Shown: one piece after another, positions 1 through 7,856 of the stretch
Position numbering within the stretch: the first letter of the stretch is position 1
Layout: each line of letters opens with the position of its first letter
Origin: Comamonadaceae bacterium OS-1
GTDB taxonomy: Bacteria > Pseudomonadota > Gammaproteobacteria > Burkholderiales > Burkholderiaceae_C
Assembly (NCBI GenBank): GCA_027923965.1
Contig: AP026969.1
Span: forward strand, 496,001-560,000
Direction of reading: 5' to 3'
Length of the DNA stretch: 64,000 nt
The notes under the pieces: generated by a model
Database searches by the model: none
What the model was told of the DNA's origin: nothing
What the model saw: only the letters and a program-made list of their open reading frames with translations
Translations under genes and position numbers: made by a program

Positions 1-250
1 CGTTGATGCGGTCGTCGACCGACAGGCGCCAATCCTCGTAAGGATCGAGTTTGCCATTGCCGTTCAGGTCCTTGAACTGCTTGCCGTCCACGGTCAGGAT
101 GGACTTGGTGTGGGCACCCAGCGTTGGTTGCTGGATGGCCGGGGGGCCGTCGCTGCCGCCGCAGGCGGCCAGAAGAAGGGCCGTTGCCAGCAAGCTCGAG
201 CCGAGTGCGACCGGCTTGAGCGAAAAATGGGGAGGTGGGCGAGTGAACAT
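1..250 (-). CDS. Glycoside hydrolase family 3 lipoprotein, N-terminal part (cut by window edge)
   Basis: Only the first 83 codons are present; the rest lies beyond the left edge. The start has a lipoprotein signal peptide: a basic n-region, a hydrophobic stretch and the lipobox LLAAC with the lipidated Cys at residue 30. After it comes FKDLNGNGKLDPYEDWRLSV, the DxNxNGxLDPYEDWR pattern found just before the catalytic domain of exported family 3 beta-glucosidases/xylosidases. The protein should therefore be a membrane-anchored periplasmic or surface beta-glycosidase; the sugar cannot be read from this fragment. A Shine-Dalgarno AAGGAGA precedes the ATG. Two LacI-type operators cover its promoter and a LacI-family gene lies directly upstream, so induction by a sugar is likely. 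Confidence 0.8.
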   Translation of the reverse strand, partial: MFTRPPPHFSLKPVALGSSLLATALLLAACGGSDGPPAIQQPTLGAHTKSILTVDGKQFKDLNGNGKLDPYEDWRLSVDDRIN

Positions 251-290
251 GGTTGTCTCCTTGGGTTGACTACAGTGGGTTGTCTGAATT

Positions 291-304
291 TGTTATCGTT
301 AACA
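291..304 (-). promoter_or_regulatory. LacI-family operator O1, at the transcription start
   Basis: TGTTATCGTTAACA is a 12/14 palindrome of the same consensus (TGTTAACGTTAACA) as the neighbouring site, with centres 22 bp apart, about two helical turns. It covers the expected +1 region. Two sites on the same DNA face suggest side-by-side or cooperative repressor binding. Confidence 0.6.
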
Positions 305-310
305 CGGGGC

Positions 311-339
311 ATTGTTAACGTTACCAAATTGGAAGTCAA
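311..339 (-). promoter_or_regulatory. Promoter of the GH3 gene
   Basis: On the minus strand a -35 box TTGACT (334-339) and a -10 box AACAAT (311-316) are separated by exactly 17 bp. The -10 box is a partial match to TATAAT. Transcription would start near 305 and give a leader of about 55 nt before the GH3 start codon. Both LacI-type operators overlap this promoter or its start point. Assignment is by sequence only. Confidence 0.5.
313..326 (-). promoter_or_regulatory. LacI-family operator O2, overlapping the -10/spacer
   Basis: The 14-mer TGTTAACGTTACCA is a 12/14 palindrome with the central CpG typical of LacI/GntR/PurR-type operators. It sits across the spacer and -10 box of the GH3 promoter, so a bound repressor would block RNA polymerase. 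Confidence 0.6.
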
Positions 340-375
340 TCCCAGAAAATCAGTGAAATCCCTAGGGACGGGGTG

Positions 376-1443
376 TTAAACGCTGGCGCGTTCGATGATG
401 AGAAAGCCGATGTCCACCATGCGCTCGGGCACGGGGCGGCCTTCGACGCGGTCGACGATGCAGCGCGCGGCTTCCGTGCCGATGCGCGTGCCGTCGATGC
501 GTACCGTGGTCAGGGCGGGGTGCAGGTCCTGCGCGAAGGCCAGGTCGCCAAAGCCCACCACCGCCAGGCGATCGGGGATCGAGATGCCCAGAACCTGGGC
601 CTCGGTCAGTACGCCCAGCGCCAGCAGGTCGGAGCTGCAAAACACCGCATCGAAGTGGATGCCACGCGCCAGCAAGGCCTGCAGGCCGCTGCGCCCACTG
701 CCCAGGGTGGTGGGGGCGGGGACGACATGCACCAGCGGCTCTGGCAGCCCCAAGCTGAGGGCGGTGGCCACAAAGGCCTGGCTGCGGCGCCGGGCGCGTT
801 CGTCGTCGCCGCCAATGACGGCCAGCCGCTGGCGGCCCCGGCCATGCAGGTAGCGGCACACCGCATCGGCCACTGCGCTGTGCGAAAAGCCGACCAGCAT
901 GTCGATGGGTTCCGGTGTCAGGTCCCAGGTTTCCACCACTGGAATGCCCGAGGCTTGCAGGCGGCTGCGTGCGTCGGCTGAATGCACCACGCCGGTCAGC
1001 ACGATGCCGTCGGGGCGGCGGCCAATAATGGCACCCAGCAATTCATCTTCCAGCGGGTCGGCATAGCCGGTTTGCCCCAGCATCAGCTGGTAGCCCTGCA
1101 GCCGCAGGGCGGCCGTGAGAGCTTGCACGGTTTCATTGAAAACCGGGCTGTTCAGGGTGGGCACGAGCGCGGCCACCAGACGGCTTTTGTTGGACCTCAA
1201 GCCGCCCGCCAGCAGGTTGGGCACGTAGCCGGTACTGGCAATGGCGGCGCGCACTTTGGCGAGGGTGGCGGGAGGCAGCCGATCGGGGGTGTTGATGGCG
1301 CGCGAGACCGTCATGGCCGAAATACCCGCCAGGCGCGCCACATCGTTCACGGTGACGCTGGCAGCGCGGCGCTTGCGTTCGGGGGCGGGCGGTGAGGGAG
1401 GGGGCATCGCGGTCATGGCGATGGATGGTAGCTGCAACCGCAC
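376..1443 (-). CDS. LacI-family transcriptional repressor, GntR-like
   Basis: A 355-residue LacI-type repressor. The N-terminal helix-turn-helix reads VTVNDVARLAGISAMTVSRA (about residues 30-49), followed by the hinge helix and a periplasmic-binding-protein-like sugar domain. The stretch RRPDGIVLTGVVHS and the motif ETWDLTPEPIDMLVGFSH are typical of the gluconate repressor GntR branch, so the effector may be gluconate or another sugar acid; this is a family-level guess. The extra 25 or so residues before the HTH may mean a later start. It precedes the GH3 gene in the same direction, with 125 bp between them carrying two LacI-type operators, so control of that gene is the simplest reading. An alternative is control of a distant sugar regulon. 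Confidence 0.85.
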   Translation of the reverse strand: MRLQLPSIAMTAMPPPSPPAPERKRRAASVTVNDVARLAGISAMTVSRAINTPDRLPPATLAKVRAAIASTGYVPNLLAGGLRSNKSRLVAALVPTLNSPVFNETVQALTAALRLQGYQLMLGQTGYADPLEDELLGAIIGRRPDGIVLTGVVHSADARSRLQASGIPVVETWDLTPEPIDMLVGFSHSAVADAVCRYLHGRGRQRLAVIGGDDERARRRSQAFVATALSLGLPEPLVHVVPAPTTLGSGRSGLQALLARGIHFDAVFCSSDLLALGVLTEAQVLGISIPDRLAVVGFGDLAFAQDLHPALTTVRIDGTRIGTEAARCIVDRVEGRPVPERMVDIGFLIIERASV

Positions 1444-1475
1444 CGCCGCAGCCCGTCCAAGCAGGATTCTTGTTT

Positions 1476-1532
1476 GCTGCTGAAAATATAGCTACTTGTG
1501 CCGATGGAATAAGCGCTAGAGCCCTATTTCAT
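1476..1532 (+). repeat. Palindromic element copy A (at the 3' end of the EF-hand gene)
   Basis: Contains the left end GCTGCTGAAAATATAGCTAC and the core GATGGAATAAGCGCTAGAG of the dispersed palindromic family described in the findings. Its right end overlaps the last codon and TGA stop of the EF-hand gene, so it marks a gene boundary. Copies are given as + when the core reads AGCTGCT then GGAATAAGCGC on the + strand. Confidence 0.8.
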
Positions 1533-2242
1533 GCTGAAACGTTGACAGTGGAGCCCGTGGTTTGGCTGCGCTGCCCGGCGGCGATATCGGCGTATTGCTG
1601 GAGTACCTGCTGGGCCAACTGCTGGATATCGATGCGGCCAGTCCCGTTGGCGCTCGTGGCCGATGACTTTTGCAGCGTCTCCACCGCGGTGCTGACCTGC
1701 TTGGCAAAGGCATCGGCTTCGGTGCTGCTGAGCTTGCCGTCCTTGTCGGTGTCGATGGCTTTGAGCAGGGCCTGCAAGGTGTCGGTGGTACTGGCCGTGC
1801 CGTTGGCGGCACCGGCAGCGGCTTCGGCGGCCGAGACGATGCCGTCCTTGTTGGTGTCCAGCGGGTCGTAGACGGTGCTGTCGCTGCTGCTGGCGGCTTC
1901 GGCAGGCGGTGGGCCGCCGGGGGGCGGGCCGCCCGCGCCGCGCGTTTGCGAAAACTCCATGGTGCTGGGCAGGGGCACGATGCTGGGGATGCCTTTTTGC
2001 AGCTCGTCGGCATCCAGGCTGCCGTCGCCGTTGCCATCCAGCGACGACATCAGGTCGGTGGCGGTGCTGGTGTTGGCCACGCCGGTGCGTTCGGACACCT
2101 TGTCCATCAGGGTTTGCAGTTCGGTGCTGTCCACGCCGCCGCTGCCATCGGTGTCGGTCTTGGCGAACAGCTTGGCTTTGCGATCGGAGGCTTGGGCCGC
2201 CCAGGCGCTGCTGTTGTTGCCGATGCTGCTGATGGAAGCCAT
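1529..2242 (-). CDS. EF-hand calcium-binding protein with four EF loops
   Basis: A 237-residue protein starting MASISSIGNN, chosen because AAAGGA lies six bases before this ATG; a start 27 bp earlier has no such site. Four EF-hand loops occur as two pairs: DTDGSGGVDSTEL and DGNGDGSLDADEL in the first half, DTNKDGIVSAAEA and DTDKDGKLSSTEA in the second. A Gly/Pro-rich linker (GGPPPGGPPPAEA) joins the pairs. There is no clear signal peptide or membrane segment. It looks like a calcium sensor or buffer, similar in layout to the XopAW-type EF-hand proteins of proteobacteria; no partner is evident. The stop codon lies inside a palindromic repeat. Confidence 0.8.
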   Translation of the reverse strand: MASISSIGNNSSAWAAQASDRKAKLFAKTDTDGSGGVDSTELQTLMDKVSERTGVANTSTATDLMSSLDGNGDGSLDADELQKGIPSIVPLPSTMEFSQTRGAGGPPPGGPPPAEAASSSDSTVYDPLDTNKDGIVSAAEAAAGAANGTASTTDTLQALLKAIDTDKDGKLSSTEADAFAKQVSTAVETLQKSSATSANGTGRIDIQQLAQQVLQQYADIAAGQRSQTTGSTVNVSA

Positions 2243-2423
2243 AAAAGTCCTTTGAAGTCGTCCGCCCAATTCTTGTGATGCTGGGTAAAGAGGGTTTGTC
2301 CGGTTTGTATCGGCCCTGGTACAAAAGCCCGTTTGAGCGCCGGAAAAGGCCGGTAAAGGGCTGCCAGTTCTGCGCTTAAAGGGGTTTTTGCCTGCCTACA
2401 CTTTTCGGCGAAATGAGCAACTT

Positions 2424-3173
2424 ATGAACCCCTGTCGGCAAATTCTGGTCGTGGACGACGACGAAGGCATCACCACGCTGCTGCGCGACTATCTGTCGGG
2501 CTTCGCGTTTTGCGCCCACACGGCCAGTGACGGCCCCAGCATGCGCCAGCAACTGGCCACTCTGCCCATCGACCTGGTGGTGCTGGACGTGATGCTGCCC
2601 GGCATGGACGGCCTCAGCCTGGCGCGCGAGCTGCGCCAGCGCTCGGCCATCCCCATCATCATGCTGACCGCCCGCACCGACCATTTCGACCGGGTGCTGG
2701 GCCTGGAGATGGGGGCCGACGACTACATGAGCAAGCCCTTTGAGCCGCGCGAGCTGGTGGCCCGCATCCACACCGTGCTGCGCCGCGCCGCCTCGGTGCA
2801 CGACCGGATCCTGCAGGAGGTGGGCAGCGACGTGGTGTATTTCGACGGCTGGGCCCTGCACCGCCACGAGCGGCGGCTGACTGCCCCCTCGGGCCTGGTG
2901 GTGCCGCTGTCCAACGCCGAATTTCGCCTGTTGTCGAGCTTTCTGGCCGCGCCGCGCCGCCTGCTGAGCCGCGACCAGCTGATGGAGCAGGCCCGCGGCC
3001 GCGCCATGGACGCGTTCGAACGCAGCATCGACCTGCTGGTGTCGCGTTTGCGGCAAAAGCTGAGCGACTCCACGCAGCCGAGCGACATGCCGTCGCTGAT
3101 CAAGACCGTGCGCGGCTCGGGCTATATGTTCACCGCCCAGTCGGTGCAGGGCCAGCCCGCGTGGTCGCACTGA
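2424..3173 (+). CDS. OmpR-family response regulator
   Basis: A 249-residue two-component response regulator. The receiver domain has the acidic pocket DDD at 11-13, the phosphoacceptor Asp55 in LDVMLPG, Thr82 and Lys104. A winged-helix OmpR/PhoB domain fills the C-terminal half (LSNAEFRLLSSFL to IKTVRGSGYMF). The ATG at MNPCRQ was chosen over one 36 bp upstream because it places the first beta strand at the usual position. The sensor kinase follows with a 13-bp overlap, so the two are translationally coupled. It is transcribed away from the EF-hand gene. The regulated genes are not evident. Confidence 0.92.
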   Translation: MNPCRQILVVDDDEGITTLLRDYLSGFAFCAHTASDGPSMRQQLATLPIDLVVLDVMLPGMDGLSLARELRQRSAIPIIMLTARTDHFDRVLGLEMGADDYMSKPFEPRELVARIHTVLRRAASVHDRILQEVGSDVVYFDGWALHRHERRLTAPSGLVVPLSNAEFRLLSSFLAAPRRLLSRDQLMEQARGRAMDAFERSIDLLVSRLRQKLSDSTQPSDMPSLIKTVRGSGYMFTAQSVQGQPAWSH

Positions 3174-4210
3174 CGCGCCTGCTGCCCGCCACCCTGTTTG
3201 GCCGCCTGGCCTTGCTGCTGTGCGCGGCAGTGCTGGCCAGCCACGTGCTGGCGCTGACCATGATGTTCGAACTGGGCCCCCCGATGGATGGCGGTGCCCA
3301 CATGGTGCCGGGCGGCCCACCACACCATCCTCCGCCACCGCCCGAGATGGCCATCTGGGCCATGCCGCGCCTGTGGCTGGACATTGGCGTACGCCTGGGT
3401 GCCCTGGTGCTGGCGGCCTGGATCGCGGCCCGCTGGCTGTCCGAACCCATCCGCCGCCTCGCCCGCGCCGCCAAGGCCCTGGGCCAGGATATCGACCACC
3501 CGCCGCTGGCCGAAGACGGCCCGCTGGAGTGCCGCGAGGCCAGCCAGGTGTTCAACCAGATGCAGGCGCAAATCCGCCAGCAACTGCGCGAGCGCGACCG
3601 CTTTGTGGCCGCGGTGTCGCACGATCTGCGCACCCCGTTGACGCGGCTGCGACTGCGCACCGAAGGCCTGGCCGACCCGGCGCAAAAGCGCGCTTTCCAG
3701 AACGATGTGGTCGAGATGGACGCGATGATCACCGCCACGCTGGACTACCTGCGCGGCGCAGCCCATGAAGAGCCCTTTGTGCGGCTGGACCTGCAGTCGC
3801 TGGTGCACAGCATGGCCGACGACCAGCTGGCCTGCGGGCACACGGTGCGCATCACCGGCAGCGCCGCCCCGCTGCAGGCCCAGGCCTCGGCCCTGCGGCG
3901 CTGCATTGGCAACCTGGTGGACAACGCCATCCGCTACGGTGGCGCGGCGCATATCCAGCTGACGGATGCGGCGGACGGTGTGTGTATCGCGATCATGGAT
4001 CCCGGCCCCGGCCTGCCGGAATGCGAACTGGAGCAGGTGCTGGCCCCGTTTTACCGGGTCGAGGCCTCGCGCAACCGCCACCACGGCGGGGTGGGCCTGG
4101 GCCTGTCCATCAGCCATGACATCGCCCGCAAGCACCGGGGCAGCTTGCAGCTGCGCAATGGTGATGTGGCTGGGCTGGTGGCTACGCTGCGCTTGCCCCG
4201 ACCAGCGTAA
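3161..4210 (+). CDS. Membrane sensor histidine kinase
   Basis: A 349-residue EnvZ-like kinase with a GTG start overlapping the response regulator. Two membrane segments (about 12-34 and 72-90) enclose a short periplasmic loop of about 40 residues that is rich in Pro, His and Met (GGPPHHPPPPPEM). A HAMP domain follows, then HisKA with phosphorylated His154 in AAVSHDLRTPLTRLR, then HATPase_c with the N-box NLVDNAIRY and the G-boxes DPGPGLP and GGVGLGLS. The His-rich loop could bind metal, but the periplasmic part is too small for a separate sensor fold. Its last 29 bp overlap the end of a convergent gene. Confidence 0.92.
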   Translation: MVALTRLLPATLFGRLALLLCAAVLASHVLALTMMFELGPPMDGGAHMVPGGPPHHPPPPPEMAIWAMPRLWLDIGVRLGALVLAAWIAARWLSEPIRRLARAAKALGQDIDHPPLAEDGPLECREASQVFNQMQAQIRQQLRERDRFVAAVSHDLRTPLTRLRLRTEGLADPAQKRAFQNDVVEMDAMITATLDYLRGAAHEEPFVRLDLQSLVHSMADDQLACGHTVRITGSAAPLQAQASALRRCIGNLVDNAIRYGGAAHIQLTDAADGVCIAIMDPGPGLPECELEQVLAPFYRVEASRNRHHGGVGLGLSISHDIARKHRGSLQLRNGDVAGLVATLRLPRPA

Positions 4211-4430
4211 AGCGTGGCTGGCGCACGCCGTCAATTACCACTTCCTCTTCAAACATGGCCGCCGGGCGCACCCACAGCCCGTGCTCGCCGTAGAGGGCGC
4301 GGTACAGGGTCATGGGCTCCAGGGTTTCGCTGTGCCGCACCGTACCGACCACCTCGTACAGCATGCCTTTGTAGTGGCGGTAACGGCCGGGCGGGGTGGT
4401 GATGAGCGGGGGCAGGGTGTCGTCAAGCAT
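4182..4430 (-). CDS. DUF1653 family protein
   Basis: An 82-residue protein matching DUF1653: GRYRHYKGMLYEVVGTVRHS, then a run through LYRALYGEHGLWVRPAAMF and the Val/Asp/Gly-rich end. DUF1653 proteins are small, soluble and of unknown function. The ATG at MLDD is preferred; a longer start 48 bp upstream would overlap the start of the divergent methyltransferase gene. It converges on the sensor kinase gene and overlaps its end by 29 bp. Confidence 0.8.
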   Translation of the reverse strand: MLDDTLPPLITTPPGRYRHYKGMLYEVVGTVRHSETLEPMTLYRALYGEHGLWVRPAAMFEEEVVIDGVRQPRFTLVGASAA

Positions 4431-4472
4431 GGAAATATCGGGGTAAAAAAGCGGCGTGGGACAATCGGGGTT

Positions 4473-5744
4473 ATGCATCCTAAAGATTTCCTTGACGAGT
4501 GTTCTGAACTCGTACGCCAAGCCCTCCAATTTGAACACCCTGCCGACTCGGTGGTTTCGCGGTTTTTCCGCGACAACCGGTCGCTGGGCCCACGCGAGCG
4601 CGCCACCCTGGCCGAAACCGTCTACACGGTTTTGCGCAAAAAACTGCTGTTTGACCACCTGGCCCCATCGGGCAGCGGCTCCAAGCAGCGCCGCCTGGCC
4701 ATTCTGGGCTTCCACGGCCCGCGTGACTTTCTGTACGGCGCACTGACCGACCAGGAAAAAACCTGGCTGGAGAACTGCGACAAGGTCAAGACCGAAGACC
4801 TGCTGGACCGCCATCGCCACAACCTGCCCGAGTGGCTGGTGCAGCCGCTGAAAGAGCAGCTCAAGGACGAATTCTGGCCGCTGGTGGAAAGCCTGGTCCA
4901 CGGCGCAGGCCTGGATTTGCGCGTCAACGCCCTGAACGCCAAGCGTGACGACGTGCAAAAAGAGCTGGCCAAGGTCGGCATCAAGTCGGTGGCCACCCCG
5001 TATTCGCCCTACGGCCTGCGCCTGGCCGACAAGCCTGCGCTGACCAAGCTCGACGCCTTCACCCGCGGCGCCATCGAGGTGCAAGACGAAGGTTCGCAAC
5101 TGCTGGCCCTGCTGCTGGATGCCAAGCGCGGCGAAATGGTGGTGGACTTCTGCGCCGGTGCCGGTGGCAAGACCCTGGCCATCGGTGCGGGCATGCGCAG
5201 CACGGGCCGCCTGTATGCCTTTGACACCTCGGGCCACCGGCTGGATGCGCTCAAGCCCCGGCTGGCACGCAGTGGCTTGTCCAACGTGCACCCCGCCGCC
5301 ATCGCCCACGAGCGCGACGACCGCATCAAGCGCCTGACCGGCAAGATCGACCGCGTGCTGGTCGATGCCCCGTGCTCCGGCCTGGGCACCCTGCGCCGCA
5401 ACCCCGACATGAAATGGCGGCAAACCCCCAAGGCGGTGGAAGAGCTGGTGGTCAAGCAAACCGCGATTTTGCAAAGCGCCGCGCGCCTGCTGAAACCCGG
5501 TGGCCGCCTGGTGTACGCCACCTGCAGCATCCTGCCCGCAGAGAACGAAGAGATCGCGCTGGCGTTCTCGGCAGCGAATCCCGACTTCACCCCCCTTGAA
5601 ACCGCCGACATACTGACCCATCTGAAGGTGGAAAACGCGGCCAGCCTGTGCAGCGGCCCGGTCAGTGGCGGCGAATTTTTGCGCCTGTGGCCGCACCGGC
5701 ATGGCACGGACGGCTTCTTTGCGGCGGTCTGGCAGAAGAAATAA
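4473..5744 (+). CDS. RsmB/NOP-family RNA (cytosine-5) methyltransferase
   Basis: A 423-residue SAM-dependent m5C methyltransferase. The SAM-binding motif DFCAGAGGKTLAIGA, motif IV DAPCSGLGTLRRNPD with its Cys, and the catalytic motif VI YATCSILPAENE are all present. The N-terminal helical part resembles the RNA-binding region of RsmB-type enzymes but is short for a full NusB domain, so the exact target (16S C967 or another site) is uncertain. The ATG at MHPKDF fits the family start; the sequence GACAAT lies only eight bases before it, so the mRNA may be almost leaderless. Confidence 0.88.
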   Translation: MHPKDFLDECSELVRQALQFEHPADSVVSRFFRDNRSLGPRERATLAETVYTVLRKKLLFDHLAPSGSGSKQRRLAILGFHGPRDFLYGALTDQEKTWLENCDKVKTEDLLDRHRHNLPEWLVQPLKEQLKDEFWPLVESLVHGAGLDLRVNALNAKRDDVQKELAKVGIKSVATPYSPYGLRLADKPALTKLDAFTRGAIEVQDEGSQLLALLLDAKRGEMVVDFCAGAGGKTLAIGAGMRSTGRLYAFDTSGHRLDALKPRLARSGLSNVHPAAIAHERDDRIKRLTGKIDRVLVDAPCSGLGTLRRNPDMKWRQTPKAVEELVVKQTAILQSAARLLKPGGRLVYATCSILPAENEEIALAFSAANPDFTPLETADILTHLKVENAASLCSGPVSGGEFLRLWPHRHGTDGFFAAVWQKK

Positions 5745-5770
5745 CGCCCGGAGTGTGTGCCGGTAGAGAC

Positions 5771-5796
5771 GGAGCCCTAGGAAATTTTGGGGCTCC
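5771..5796. other. Inverted repeat after the RNA methyltransferase gene
   Basis: GGAGCCC and GGGCTCC form a 7-bp stem around a 12-base loop, 26 bases after the methyltransferase stop. No T-tract follows, so it is at best a weak terminator or an mRNA 3'-end stabiliser. Confidence 0.3.
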
Positions 5797-5867
5797 TGCA
5801 TACAATAGAAGGCTGGCCAGCACACTCCTAACCGCTAGCCCATACCAAAGACCAAGGCTATTACCTT

Positions 5868-7082
5868 ATGTTGTTACCCGATTGGGCTGTGTTGAACGCA
5901 GCTGTTGACTGGCTTGCGAACGGTTTGTGGAACCTGTCCTGGTGGCAGATCGTGTTGTACACGCTGGTCACCACCCACATCACCATTGCCAGTGTCACCA
6001 TTTACCTGCACCGCCACCAGGCGCACCGGGCGATGGATCTGCACGCCATTCCCGCCCACTTCTTCCGCTTCTGGCTGTGGCTGGGCACGGGGCAGGTCAC
6101 CAAGGAATGGGTGTCCATCCACCGCAAGCACCACGCCAAGTGCGAAACCAAAGACGACCCGCACAGCCCGCACGCCCACGGCATCAAAACCGTGTTCTGG
6201 ACCGGTGCTGAGCTGTACCGCAAAGAATCCAAGAACCTGGAAACCATCGCCAAGTTCAGCCACGGCTGCCCCAACGACTGGATCGAACGCAACCTGTACA
6301 CCCGTTTCAGCTGGCAAGGCGTGGGCCTGATGCTGATTCTGAATCTGGCCATGTTCGGTATTGCAGGCTTGTCGGTCTGGGCCGTGCAAATGATCTGGAT
6401 TCCCGTGACTGCCGCCGGCATCATCAACGGCATTGGCCACTACTGGGGCTACCGCAACTTTGAAGCGCCCGATGCCAGCACCAACATTTCGCCCTGGGGC
6501 ATTTTGATCGGTGGCGAAGAGTTGCATAACAACCACCACACCTACCCGACGTCGGCCAAGTTCTCGGTCAAGCCGTACGAGTTCGACATGGGCTGGATTT
6601 ACATCCGTGGCCTGGAAATGCTGGGTTTGGCCAAGGTCAAGAAGACCCCGCCCAAGCTGCAACTGGGTGCCATCAAGCCCGTAGCCGACGAGAAGACGTT
6701 GGAAGCGCTGATCGCCAACCGCTACGAAGTCATGGCTGGTTTTGCCCGCGAAATGCGCCAGGCCTGCAAGTCTGAGCTGGAAGCCCTGAAGGCCCGCCAG
6801 GGTGACGTGTCAGCCCTGCAAGCCGCCAAGCGCTGGATGCACCGTGATGCCGAAAAAGTGCCCGCTGCAGCCCAGCCGCACCTGGACCAGGCCCGCGCTG
6901 CCCACCCCGTGCTCGACAAGATGGTGGTAATGCGCGAAGAACTGCGCCAGATGTGGCTCAACACCTCGCAGTCGCGTGAACAGCTCACCATCGACCTGCA
7001 AGCCTGGTGCCACCGCGCCGAGAGCAGCGGCATCAAAGCCCTGCAAGATTTTTCGATGAAACTGCGCGCCGCCCATGCCTGA
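5868..7082 (+). CDS. Membrane acyl-lipid/acyl-CoA fatty acid desaturase (DesA-like)
   Basis: A 404-residue membrane di-iron desaturase. The three histidine boxes are intact: HRHQAHR (48-54), HRKHH (85-89) and HNNHH (220-224). Hydrophobic segments surround the boxes. This is the delta-9 stearoyl-CoA desaturase-like class that introduces a cis double bond into membrane fatty acids. From about residue 270 on, a roughly 130-residue hydrophilic, Ala/Glu/Arg-rich helical tail extends beyond the usual desaturase core; I know this long form from other Burkholderiales, but its role is unknown to me. A strong terminator follows, so the gene is probably transcribed alone. Confidence 0.9.
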   Translation: MLLPDWAVLNAAVDWLANGLWNLSWWQIVLYTLVTTHITIASVTIYLHRHQAHRAMDLHAIPAHFFRFWLWLGTGQVTKEWVSIHRKHHAKCETKDDPHSPHAHGIKTVFWTGAELYRKESKNLETIAKFSHGCPNDWIERNLYTRFSWQGVGLMLILNLAMFGIAGLSVWAVQMIWIPVTAAGIINGIGHYWGYRNFEAPDASTNISPWGILIGGEELHNNHHTYPTSAKFSVKPYEFDMGWIYIRGLEMLGLAKVKKTPPKLQLGAIKPVADEKTLEALIANRYEVMAGFAREMRQACKSELEALKARQGDVSALQAAKRWMHRDAEKVPAAAQPHLDQARAAHPVLDKMVVMREELRQMWLNTSQSREQLTIDLQAWCHRAESSGIKALQDFSMKLRAAHA

Positions 7083-7102
7083 TCGAGCCTAGTGCTCCCC
7101 TG

Positions 7103-7136
7103 CAACAAAAAGCCCGCTTCTGCGGGCTTTTTGTTG
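7103..7136. terminator. Bidirectional intrinsic terminator
   Basis: CAACAAAAAGCCCGC and its exact complement form a 15-bp stem around TTCT, with a T-run on either strand. It lies between two convergent genes (desaturase and CBS protein) and can end both. Confidence 0.92.
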
Positions 7137-7154
7137 TCTGGATCGGCTGCTGAT

Positions 7155-7814
7155 TCAGCCCCACACGTCCAAGGGCGGGTCGTTGGCCACCGCGCGCAGG
7201 ATGTCGGTGCGCCCGATAAATCCGGTCAGCGTGCCGTTGTCGTCCACCACCGGCAGGCCGGGCAGATGCGTGTCCAGCAGTACCTGGGCGACGCGGCGGA
7301 TGTCGGTGTCTGCGGTGACGCTGGCCACCGGGGTCCACATCACGCTGGCCACCGGCAGGGCCATGCGGTCGGCCCAGTCGGTGGCGCTGGGGCTCTCGTG
7401 CGTGGGGTAGATGTCGGCCCGCAGCAGCAATCCGACCAACTGGCCTTGTGTGTCTACCACCGGCATTTGGCCGACGCGGTGGCGGGCCAGCAGGGCAGCG
7501 GCCATGGCCAGCGGCGCGTCGGTGCGTACGGTCACCGCGGGCTGGGTCATCAGCAGACCGACCCGGTCCAGTGGCTGGCGTGGCGTGTCGGGTTGGCTGG
7601 CCTGGGCGTAAGCGGCCACCGCCGTGGCGGGCAGCAAGGCTTTGGGGTGGGGCGTTTCGGACTCGTACGGCGTGACGGACAGCTCGGGCTCCAGCACCAG
7701 GTCGTTGGCTTCTATGGGGTGCAGGCGCGCCACGGCGTTCACTTTGTCGATATGGCGCAACTGCTCTACCGTGCCGGTGAACACCCGACCCGTAACCCCA
7801 TAGACTGAAAACAT
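7155..7814 (-). CDS. Tandem CBS-domain protein
   Basis: A 219-residue soluble protein. Residues from about 90 to the end form two CBS motifs: the first contains VGQMPVVDTQGQLVGLLLRAD, split here as VGQMPVVD and GQLVGLLLR, and the second LPGLPVVDDNGTLTGFIGRT. CBS pairs bind adenosine nucleotides (AMP, ATP, SAM or c-di-AMP) and usually regulate another domain or partner. The first 75 residues show no known fold. An AGGAGG site precedes the ATG by nine bases. No regulated partner lies alongside; the next gene upstream encodes an exported protein of unknown role in the same direction 42 bp away. Confidence 0.85.
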   Translation of the reverse strand: MFSVYGVTGRVFTGTVEQLRHIDKVNAVARLHPIEANDLVLEPELSVTPYESETPHPKALLPATAVAAYAQASQPDTPRQPLDRVGLLMTQPAVTVRTDAPLAMAAALLARHRVGQMPVVDTQGQLVGLLLRADIYPTHESPSATDWADRMALPVASVMWTPVASVTADTDIRRVAQVLLDTHLPGLPVVDDNGTLTGFIGRTDILRAVANDPPLDVWG

Positions 7815-7856
7815 GGCTGGTACCCTCCTGCGGTATACAAATTACCACATTGCGGG

